A program made the translations under genes and the position numbers. Positions 1-6,297 of a DNA stretch of 22,987 nt are shown piece by piece. The notes beneath the pieces were generated by a model, which saw only the letters and a program-made list of their open reading frames with translations, ran no database searches and was not told the origin of the DNA. Origin of the DNA: Gordonia crocea (GTDB taxonomy: Bacteria > Actinomycetota > Actinomycetes > Mycobacteriales > Mycobacteriaceae); assembly GCF_009932435.1 (NCBI RefSeq), contig NZ_BJOU01000013.1, positions 1 to 22,987 on the forward strand, in the 5' to 3' direction. Numbering within the stretch: position 1 is the stretch's first letter; each line of letters starts with the position of its first letter.

Positions 1-791
1 GCAGCCAGCGCATCGTCGTGGTCCGGCCGGCGGACCGTCGGATCGCGACGGTCCAGGCCAGTACCGCGCTGCGCCGCGACGACGCCGACGGCGGCGGATG
101 CGCGAGCCCGGTGCTGATGGCCGCGGTCGACCGGGTGACGGTCGAGCGCACCACCGCCGCACCGACCGGCGAATCGAGTATCCAAACCGATTCCACCCGA
201 CCGGCGGCGCTGCTGCCGCACCGCGACGGCCTCACCTACCTGGCCGCCCCCAACACCGGGACCGAACTGCGGTTCTTCGACCCGGTGACGCGGCGCAGCG
301 TGCCGCTGGTGCCCCTCGGAACCGATACCGTCGACGGCCTCGACGTCACGCGGATGCGCGCGGAGATCCCCGACACCGACCTCGCCGCCCTGCCCGGCGC
401 CGACCCGCACAGCCGGATCACCAAACCCGGTGCCTGGTTCGGCTGGCCGGGGGCGAACGTGACCGCCGACTCGCACCAGCGGGGGAGCTACACCCTGTGG
501 ATCGACCAGAAGTCGGGACTGATCGTCGACGCGGAGATCGCCGTGACGCGCGAGTACCGCGCCGGCGACCGTCGACTCACCGAGTTCGACGCCACGCTGC
601 GCTACGACGCCAAGACCCGCAAGACCCTGGTGGCGGCGGCCCGTGCGCAGGCCCGACCGATATGGCTCGCGAGGCGGGTGGTCCCCCTGGTCGCGGGTCT
701 GCTGGCCATCGCCGCCATCGCGGGCCTGCTGCTGCACCGGCGTCGCGAGCCCCGCGGCACCGAACAGGGCGTTGCCGGAGACCGACCGTGA
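1..791 (+). CDS. PorA/DUF3068-like membrane protein, 3' part
   Basis: The reading frame is open to the left window edge, so the true start lies upstream; the GTG at 18 is only an internal candidate. About 260 residues are visible. The bulk is a beta-rich extracytoplasmic region, followed by one hydrophobic segment near the C-terminus (about residues 220-242 counted from the GTG) and a short Arg-rich cytosolic tail (HRRREPR). This fits the DUF3068 family, now named PorA family, whose members normally have an N-terminal and a C-terminal membrane anchor with a domain between them; the N-terminal anchor would be outside this window. Members are common in mycolate-containing actinobacteria. The molecular role is not established and the porin label should be treated cautiously. 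The stop codon lies 2 bases before the iron box of the next gene, so the two genes are probably not one regulatory unit. Confidence 0.7.
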   Translation, partial: SQRIVVVRPADRRIATVQASTALRRDDADGGGCASPVLMAAVDRVTVERTTAAPTGESSIQTDSTRPAALLPHRDGLTYLAAPNTGTELRFFDPVTRRSVPLVPLGTDTVDGLDVTRMRAEIPDTDLAALPGADPHSRITKPGAWFGWPGANVTADSHQRGSYTLWIDQKSGLIVDAEIAVTREYRAGDRRLTEFDATLRYDAKTRKTLVAAARAQARPIWLARRVVPLVAGLLAIAAIAGLLLHRRREPRGTEQGVAGDRP

Positions 792-793
792 AT

Positions 794-812
794 ATAGGGT
801 AGGCATACCTTA
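794..812 (+). promoter_or_regulatory. IdeR/DtxR iron box upstream of the siderophore-interacting protein gene
   Basis: The 19-base site atagggtaggcatacctta matches the IdeR/DtxR consensus TTAGGTTAGGCTAACCTAA at 14 of 19 positions by hand alignment, including the central TAGGC and the right-hand ACCT arm. A -10-like TACCTT (806-811) lies inside the site, so Fe(II)-bound IdeR would block RNA polymerase. The site begins 2 bases after the preceding stop codon and ends 15 bases before the next ATG. This predicts induction of the downstream gene under iron starvation. Confidence 0.75.
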
Positions 813-827
813 CTTAGGGGGTATGGC

Positions 828-1541
828 ATGGCCGCAATCGGCTCGCGTCTGGCAGACATCGTCAGCGACCTGGTCCTGCGCAACGCCGAGGTCCGCGACG
901 TCGCACCGGTGGCACCGGGTTTCGTCCGGGTCACCCTGACCAGTCCCGGCTTTAGCAGCTCAAACTGGTCTCCCGGGATGAAACTGCAGCTCCGCGCACA
1001 GCGCGGCGGCTTCCAGTTGCGCACGTATACGCCCGTCAGCTGGGACAACGACACCGCGTCGACCCAGGTGATCGGCTGGAATGCCGACCACGGGCCGGGC
1101 GGCCGATGGTTCGGCGAGGTTGCGGTGGGCGACGTCTGCGAGGTCTTCGGCCCGCGCCGCTCGCTGCCCCTCGGCGATCTCGCCGACGACGCGGTTTTCG
1201 TGGGCGACGAGACGAGCATCGGACTCGCCAGCGCCTTCCACGCGCTGCGCCCCCACGCCTTCCACGTGTTCGAATCCGTCGACCTCGCGGCCCTGACCGC
1301 CGCGCTCGACGCCCTCGGCCTACCGGCGGCACAGCGGGTCGTGGTCGCCAAGGACGACGACCGCGGCGCACTGCTGGGGCACCTGCGAGACCACGCCGCC
1401 GACATCAAAGACCCGTTCGACATCGTCGTCACCGGCGATGTGGCCACCGTCCGCGCGGTCCGGCGCAGCGCCCGCGAACTATCGGCGCGGAAGGTCCACG
1501 GGAAGGCCTACTGGGCCAAGGGCCGCGCCGGCCTCGACTAG
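828..1541 (+). CDS. Siderophore-interacting protein (FAD-dependent ferric-siderophore reductase family)
   Basis: This 237-residue protein belongs to the SIP family of the ferredoxin-reductase-like superfamily. These cytosolic flavoproteins reduce Fe(III) in imported ferric siderophores, with NAD(P)H or ferredoxin as electron donor, and release Fe(II). Visible features are the FAD-binding RTYT motif (residues 65-68, part of RTYTPVSW), a GPR loop at 108-110, the nucleotide-site segment VGDETSIGLAS (125-135) and a SIP-like C-terminus containing KAYWAKG. The length is near the usual 230-290, at the compact end. The start is set by a purine-rich ribosome binding site (AGGGGG, 816-821) six bases before the ATG. 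An iron box lies directly upstream, which supports the iron role independently of the protein motifs. No transporter or siderophore synthesis gene is adjacent, so the cognate siderophore cannot be named. Confidence 0.88.
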   Translation: MAAIGSRLADIVSDLVLRNAEVRDVAPVAPGFVRVTLTSPGFSSSNWSPGMKLQLRAQRGGFQLRTYTPVSWDNDTASTQVIGWNADHGPGGRWFGEVAVGDVCEVFGPRRSLPLGDLADDAVFVGDETSIGLASAFHALRPHAFHVFESVDLAALTAALDALGLPAAQRVVVAKDDDRGALLGHLRDHAADIKDPFDIVVTGDVATVRAVRRSARELSARKVHGKAYWAKGRAGLD

Positions 1542-1564
1542 GACGAGTCCGGAGCGGGACGAGG

Positions 1565-3577
1565 CTAGAAGCGGCCGCCGACGCCGATCCGGCCCGAGCT
1601 GCTCGACCCGCCGAACGAACCCGGCGAACGGCCCTCGTAGGTGTAGCCGTCGCCGCCGCGGCGGGCTCCGCCGGTGTCCAGGCGGCCCCCGCCGCGCAGG
1701 AAACTGTCGACGAGGATTCCGCCGAGCACCGCGCCGATCGCCGACGCATCCCCGCCCTGGGTGGTGGGGCGCTCGGTCTGCTGCCACGACACGACGTCGG
1801 CCTGGGCACTCATCAACGCCTCGTCGGCGAGAGAACCGGCCCGGCGCGCCTCGTCGATGGCCGCCGTGGTCTCGGCCTCGGGCCGCGCCTGGGCCGAGGC
1901 GAGAAGCCGCTCGGCCTCCGCGAGCCGGGTCCGGGCCTGCGTCTGCACGGCCCCGCGCCGCGTGGCGATGAAGTCGCGGGCGGCGGAGACTTTGCCCTCC
2001 GCCGCGGCCGTTCCCCGCTCGCGCAGTTCGACGTTGCGCTTGCGCAGGCTGACTTCGGCCCGCCCCGCGGTGAGTGCCTGGTCCAACTCGGCATCGCACT
2101 CGACCAGTGCGTTGAACGCGCCGAACGGGTCGGACTCGACGTTGGCCGAGGCATAGTCGAGGGCCTCGCGCGCCGCGGCGACCGCTGCGGTCAGCTCGGG
2201 CGTGGCGGTGAGGCCCTCAGCCTCCTTGAGCTCCCCGGTGACCTCGTCGATCAGCCCGGGCAGCCGCGTGGCCGCCTCGCCGATCGCGGCGTCGGCGTTG
2301 GCGATCGCGTTGAGCAGTTTGTCGGCCTGGGCCACGGCGCCCTCGGCGGCACGGATGGCCGCGACCGCGGCCCCCTGCCGACCGGCCGGTTTGGTGACGG
2401 CCTCGCGACCGTCGTCGACGTTCTCCTCGGCGAAGGCGATCTGTTTCTCCGCGAGCTCCACGTTGTGCGAGACGGCTTTGACCCGGGCCTCCCCGTGCTT
2501 GGCGATCAGCACGGCGAGCGACGCCTCGGCGGTTTGCGAGCGGGTCTTGAGGTCGACGATCCGGCGGGTCAGGTCGTCGAGGCGGTCCGGCGCACCGAGA
2601 AGGAGGTTGCGCATCTCGTCGAAGGCCCGCACCTGCTCGTCCAGGGCGCCGTCGACATCGTGACAGGTGGTGATGATCTCCACGAGCATCGAGCGCCGCT
2701 CGTCGGAGGTCTCTTCGATCGCGTCGTCGAGGCGCTGGCGCAGCACGAAGGAATTGGCCACGCCGCGCTGTGCCGCGTCGAGGGCGGCCCGAAACGGTGC
2801 CGTGGCCTGCTCGCCGAACTCGTCGACGGCGAGGCGCAGTTCCTCGGCGCTGGTCCGCACGGCGTTGTCGGTGTCGGTGAGGATCTCCTTGGACCACTCG
2901 TCGAGCACCTCGATCGACTGGGATCCGAGCTGGTCGACGGTGAGTTCGTCGGAGGCCTGGCGCAGCGAATCGATCTGCGCCTTCGCCTCCTGTTCCCGGC
3001 GCCGCCGCGTGTACAGGTAGGCCCCGCCGCCAGCGACGACCGCCGTGCCGCCGACGCCCGCCGCCACGTAGGCGGCCGTGTTCGACGGGGAGAGCGCCTT
3101 GTCGATCCCGTTCGCCGCGCCGACCCCGGCCGCGGCCCACGCGCCCTTCTTCAGTTGCGGTTCAACGTCTTTCGCCGCGACGGCATTGACCTTTTCCTGG
3201 GTGAGGCCTTCGGGGGCCGACAGGTAGTAGCGGTGCGCGTCGGTGGCCACGGCGAGCAGAACGTCGCGCTCGGTGAACTCGCTGGCGGTGACGACCTGAG
3301 CCGACCAGTCCGCGGCGGTGAGGTTGCCGAAGTTCTTCACGTAAACCACCCACAGGCTCAACCCGCGCTCGGTGTAGAGGTGCTCGATGGCCCGTTGCAG
3401 CTCGGCGCGGTCCGCGGCGCTGATCACCCCGGCCGGGTCGTGGATCTGCATCTGTTCGGGCAGGGTCATCGGGGGTTCGGCATGGGCCGCCCCCGCCCCC
3501 GCCATCCCGACGAACGCCGATGCGAACACGACGATCGCAGCGGCGAGCTGGCGGAGGATCAAACGAGCGAAAGCCAT
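1565..3577 (-). CDS. Secreted/membrane-anchored TPM-domain protein with long coiled-coil region
   Basis: This 670-residue protein starts with a signal peptide (residues 1-33: charged MAFARLILRQ, hydrophobic core, AHA-E cleavage-like site). A TPM domain follows at about 46-165, beginning with the typical IHDPAGVIS and containing the RGLSLWVVYVKNF strand. Next come one transmembrane segment (about 168-189) followed by RRRRE, a very Ala/Glu-rich helical and coiled-coil region of about 400 residues, and a Gly/Ser-rich tail ending VGGRF, typical of TPM proteins. The predicted topology puts the TPM domain outside and the long helical arm in the cytosol. TPM domains occur in envelope and photosystem-maintenance proteins, and some have phosphatase activity; the actinobacterial long form (similar in plan to mycobacterial Rv2345-type proteins) has no assigned reaction. 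The ATG at 3577 is chosen because it gives a perfect signal peptide and has a -10 motif six bases upstream. Confidence 0.82.
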   Translation of the reverse strand: MAFARLILRQLAAAIVVFASAFVGMAGAGAAHAEPPMTLPEQMQIHDPAGVISAADRAELQRAIEHLYTERGLSLWVVYVKNFGNLTAADWSAQVVTASEFTERDVLLAVATDAHRYYLSAPEGLTQEKVNAVAAKDVEPQLKKGAWAAAGVGAANGIDKALSPSNTAAYVAAGVGGTAVVAGGGAYLYTRRRREQEAKAQIDSLRQASDELTVDQLGSQSIEVLDEWSKEILTDTDNAVRTSAEELRLAVDEFGEQATAPFRAALDAAQRGVANSFVLRQRLDDAIEETSDERRSMLVEIITTCHDVDGALDEQVRAFDEMRNLLLGAPDRLDDLTRRIVDLKTRSQTAEASLAVLIAKHGEARVKAVSHNVELAEKQIAFAEENVDDGREAVTKPAGRQGAAVAAIRAAEGAVAQADKLLNAIANADAAIGEAATRLPGLIDEVTGELKEAEGLTATPELTAAVAAAREALDYASANVESDPFGAFNALVECDAELDQALTAGRAEVSLRKRNVELRERGTAAAEGKVSAARDFIATRRGAVQTQARTRLAEAERLLASAQARPEAETTAAIDEARRAGSLADEALMSAQADVVSWQQTERPTTQGGDASAIGAVLGGILVDSFLRGGGRLDTGGARRGGDGYTYEGRSPGSFGGSSSSGRIGVGGRF

Positions 3578-3583
3578 GGGTTC

Positions 3584-3589
3584 AACATA
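3584..3589 (-). promoter_or_regulatory. Putative -10 element, leaderless promoter of the TPM gene
   Basis: On the minus strand TATGTT fits the actinobacterial SigA -10 pattern TANNNT and sits exactly six bases before the ATG at 3577, so transcription would start at or next to the A of the start codon. No Shine-Dalgarno sequence fits between them. No convincing -35 is visible. Confidence 0.5.
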
Positions 3590-3603
3590 GTCCGTCGCCG
3601 TGG

Positions 3604-3609
3604 GATAGT
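3604..3609 (+). promoter_or_regulatory. Putative -10 element, leaderless promoter of the CrtI-like oxidoreductase gene
   Basis: GATAGT lies six bases before the ATG at 3616, the spacing expected for a leaderless message. There is no ribosome binding site. It shares a 38-base divergent interval with the TPM gene promoter on the other strand. Confidence 0.45.
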
Positions 3610-3615
3610 GGCGCG

Positions 3616-5061
3616 ATGACGGCGTGGCGGGGCTCGGCGCAGTGGGATGCCGTCGTCGTGGGATCCGGACCCAACGGGCTGACCGCGGCGGCGACCCTGG
3701 CACGCGCCGGGCGGCGGGTACTGGTCGTGGAGGCCGCCGACACCGTGGGCGGGGGAACCCGCAGCGCCGAACTCTTCGAATCCGGTGTCGTTCACGACCT
3801 GTGTTCGGCGGTCCACCCGTTGGGCCGCGTCTCGCCGGCCTTCGCCGAGCTGGGCCTGGCCGAACACGGGTTGACCTGGGCCACCCCCGAGGTGTCCCTG
3901 GCCCACGTCGTCGACGAATCGCGCGCGCTGGCCGTGTTCCGCGACTCCGGCGCCACCGCGGCCGGCCTCGGCGCCGACGGGACGGCGTGGCGCCGGTTGG
4001 TCGAGACCGCACCCGATCGGCTGGCCCCACTCGTCGACGAGGTGCTGCGGCCGGTGCGCCTCCCCCACCGGCCGCTGCTGATGGCCGGCTTCGGGGCGCG
4101 GGCACTCCTGCCCGTCGACGTGTTCACCCGCGCGTTTCGCGACGAGACGACCCGGGCGCTGTTCGCGGGCGTCGCCGCGCACGCGATCATGCCGATGTCG
4201 GCGCCGGCCTCGACCGGTCCGGGGTTGCTGCTGCTCGCCCCGGCCTCGGTGACCGGGTGGCCGATCGCGGTCGGCGGATCGCAGGCGATCGCCGATGCCC
4301 TCGTCTCCTGTCTGCGGGCGGCCGACGGGGTGATCGAGACGGGCCGCCCCATCCGGCGGTTCGAGGAGCTGCCACCCGCGGCGCAGTACTACTTCGACAC
4401 CTCGGCACGCGACCTGGCGGCCATCCTCGGCGACCGGCTGGCGCCGCGCGCACGGCGCCGCTATGAACGGTGGCGGTATGGGCCCGGGGTCTGCAAGATC
4501 GATTTCCTGCTGTCCGAACCGATCCCGTGGCGCACCGACGCCCCGACCCGGACCGCGACGGTCCACGTCGCCCGCGACTACCGCCAGATCGCCGACACCG
4601 AAGCCACCGTCGCCCGCGGCGACCACCCGGGCAGACCCTGGCTGCTGGCGGGGGAACCCACCCGGATCGACCCGACGCGCGCGGGGGCGACCGGTCGCCA
4701 CACCGCCTGGGCGTACTGCCACGTGCCGCACGGGTCGTCGACCGACATGGGCCCGGCGATGATCGACGAACTGGAGCGCTGCGCACCCGGCTTCCGCGAC
4801 GTCATCCTCGCCTCCCGGGTGACGACGGCCGCCGGGCTCGGCGACTACGACGCCAACTACGTCGGCGGCGACATCGCGTCGGGTGCCACCTCGCTGCGGC
4901 AGATCCTGGCCCGGCCGCGGTGGCCGGTCAACCCCGTCGCACCGAACCCGTATGCCACCGGGGTCCCCGGGGTCTACCTCTGCTCGTCGGCCACCGCACC
5001 GGGCGGCGGGGTGCACGGCATGTGCGGCTACCGGGCGGCGCGCTTCGGCCTGGCGCGCTGA
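3616..5061 (+). CDS. Phytoene-dehydrogenase-like NAD(P)/FAD-dependent oxidoreductase
   Basis: This 481-residue flavoprotein belongs to the CrtI/COG1233 group. The N-terminal Rossmann motif is GSGPNG (residues 16-21), followed by the ribose-binding acid E39 in VVEA and the GGGTRS loop (45-50). The middle contains the GWPIAVGGSQAIADAL signature of the family. The C-terminus has the FAD-closing segment ending in APGGGVHGMCGYRAA. The closest family type is the group of actinobacterial oxidoreductases of unknown substrate, rather than true carotenoid desaturases: no phytoene synthase or other carotenoid gene is nearby. The ATG at 3616 is preferred over longer in-frame extensions because the earlier codons run into the divergent TPM gene and because a -10 motif sits just upstream. 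It is convergent with the DUF475 gene, 7 bases apart. Confidence 0.82.
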   Translation: MTAWRGSAQWDAVVVGSGPNGLTAAATLARAGRRVLVVEAADTVGGGTRSAELFESGVVHDLCSAVHPLGRVSPAFAELGLAEHGLTWATPEVSLAHVVDESRALAVFRDSGATAAGLGADGTAWRRLVETAPDRLAPLVDEVLRPVRLPHRPLLMAGFGARALLPVDVFTRAFRDETTRALFAGVAAHAIMPMSAPASTGPGLLLLAPASVTGWPIAVGGSQAIADALVSCLRAADGVIETGRPIRRFEELPPAAQYYFDTSARDLAAILGDRLAPRARRRYERWRYGPGVCKIDFLLSEPIPWRTDAPTRTATVHVARDYRQIADTEATVARGDHPGRPWLLAGEPTRIDPTRAGATGRHTAWAYCHVPHGSSTDMGPAMIDELERCAPGFRDVILASRVTTAAGLGDYDANYVGGDIASGATSLRQILARPRWPVNPVAPNPYATGVPGVYLCSSATAPGGGVHGMCGYRAARFGLAR

Positions 5062-5068
5062 CCACCCC

Positions 5069-6196
5069 TCAGCGGTCGGCGGCTGCTGCCGCCGGGGCCT
5101 CCTGCTTGCGCAGGTAGATGCTGGAGAGGAAGGAGGCGGCGATGATGAACACCCCGGTCAACCCGGTCACGACCTCCGGGATGTGGTGGCCGATGGAGAC
5201 CAGCAGCATGACGGCCAGGGCGCCGATCGCCCAGTGCGCCCCGTTCTCGAGGTAGACGTACTCGTCCAGCGTGCCACGGCGGACCATGAAGACGGTGAGC
5301 GAGCGGACGAACATCGCCCCGATGAGACCGAGGCCCAGCGCGATGATGATCGGGTCGGCGGTGATGGCGAAAGCGCCGATCACCCCATCGAAGGAGAAGG
5401 ACGCGTCGAGGACCTCGAGGTAGAGGAAGAGCATGAAGGCGGCCTTGCCGGTGACCACGGCCGCTTGGCTGGGTCCGGTCCGTGCCGGCGACCCCTCGAA
5501 GTCCAGGGCGTCGGCCATCGGGGCCTCCTCCGGCGGCTCGATGTGGAAGTAGTTCGAGAGCCCGTTGACGAGGAGGTAGGTCAGCAGACCCAAGATGCCG
5601 GCGACGAGCACGACGTGGCGCTGGCCGTCGTCGGCGAGGAACTGGGCGGTCCCCACCAGGGCCACCAATGCGAGGATCACCGAGGCCTGGGCAACCCGCC
5701 CCATCCGCTCCAGCAGCCCTTCGATCCGCCTCATCCACCGGCGGTCCTTCTGGCCGAGCATGAAGTCGAGGAAGAGCATCAGCAGGAACATCCCGCCGAA
5801 GGCGGCGATCTGCGGGTGGGCCGCGGTGATGATCGACTCGTAGGTGGGACTGCCGTCGGTGGGCGGGTTAAGGGCCAGGCGGATCGCCTCCACCGGCCCC
5901 AACCGCGGGTTGGTGGTGGCCCAGACGATGAGCAACGGGAACACCAGCCGCATGCCGAAGACCGCGATGAGGATGCCGACGGTGAGGAACATCCGCTGCC
6001 AGAACGGGCTCATCTGGCGCAGGATCGAGGCGTTGATGACGGCGTTGTCGAAGGACAGCGAGATCTCCAGGATGCCCAGGATGAGGACCAGTGCGACGGC
6101 CTGCGCGGCCCCCAACGGGGAGGTCAACCCGTAGAGGTAGGCGGCCACGACCGCGGCGATGGAGACGAAGACGGACAGCCCGAAGATGCGGAACAC
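5069..6196 (-). CDS. DUF475 / TerC-like integral membrane protein
   Basis: This 375-residue polytopic inner-membrane protein has about nine hydrophobic segments. It shows the two-half architecture of the TerC/DUF475 group: EISLSFDNAV (residues 44-53) in the first half and EVLDASFSFDGV (261-272) in the second. The paired acidic residues (E44/D50 and E261/D270) lie in membrane helices and are the likely ion-binding sites. TerC relatives are linked to tellurite resistance and to Mn(II) or other metal export; the substrate of DUF475 proteins is not settled. A cytosolic loop of about 30 residues around 220-248 separates the halves. The start is a GTG at 6196, with GAGAG about nine bases upstream as a weak ribosome site; GAGAAT at -12 to -7 could instead be a -10 element. 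It stands alone, with no ter genes beside it. Confidence 0.85.
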   Translation of the reverse strand: MFRIFGLSVFVSIAAVVAAYLYGLTSPLGAAQAVALVLILGILEISLSFDNAVINASILRQMSPFWQRMFLTVGILIAVFGMRLVFPLLIVWATTNPRLGPVEAIRLALNPPTDGSPTYESIITAAHPQIAAFGGMFLLMLFLDFMLGQKDRRWMRRIEGLLERMGRVAQASVILALVALVGTAQFLADDGQRHVVLVAGILGLLTYLLVNGLSNYFHIEPPEEAPMADALDFEGSPARTGPSQAAVVTGKAAFMLFLYLEVLDASFSFDGVIGAFAITADPIIIALGLGLIGAMFVRSLTVFMVRRGTLDEYVYLENGAHWAIGALAVMLLVSIGHHIPEVVTGLTGVFIIAASFLSSIYLRKQEAPAAAAADR

Positions 6197-6284
6197 GGGT
6201 TCATTCTCTCAGGCGGTATGCCCCGAACGGGCGACCTGTGGGCCCAGCGCCGTCCGGGACCGCCCAATCCCGTTCCGCTCCCAC

Positions 6285-6290
6285 TACTCT
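6285..6290 (+). promoter_or_regulatory. Putative -10 element of the LuxR-type regulator gene (leaderless)
   Basis: TACTCT matches TANNNT and is separated by seven bases from the ATG at 6298, again the leaderless spacing. The rest of the 101-base interval 6197-6297 shows no iron box, hairpin or Shine-Dalgarno sequence. Confidence 0.45.
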
Positions 6291-6297
6291 GAGATCG

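Noticed and set aside
1106..3619. An 837-codon open frame on the plus strand opposite the TPM gene
   Set aside because: The translated product is low-complexity Gly/Arg/Asp-rich with no domain. It is the antisense shadow of a high-GC3 gene whose real frame has a signal peptide, TPM domain and typical tail.
3559..5016. A 485-codon open frame on the minus strand opposite the CrtI-like oxidoreductase
   Set aside because: Composition is biased and domain-free, while the plus-strand frame has a complete FAD-binding enzyme. It is a GC-bias shadow.
3616..5061. True carotenoid phytoene desaturase (crtI)
   Set aside because: There are no crtB, crtE or crtY genes nearby, and the internal signatures fit the broader COG1233 oxidoreductases of unknown substrate.
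4883..6292. A 469-codon plus-strand frame opposite DUF475
   Set aside because: It is Asp/Glu/His/Gly-rich without any motif, whereas the minus strand encodes a recognisable polytopic membrane protein.
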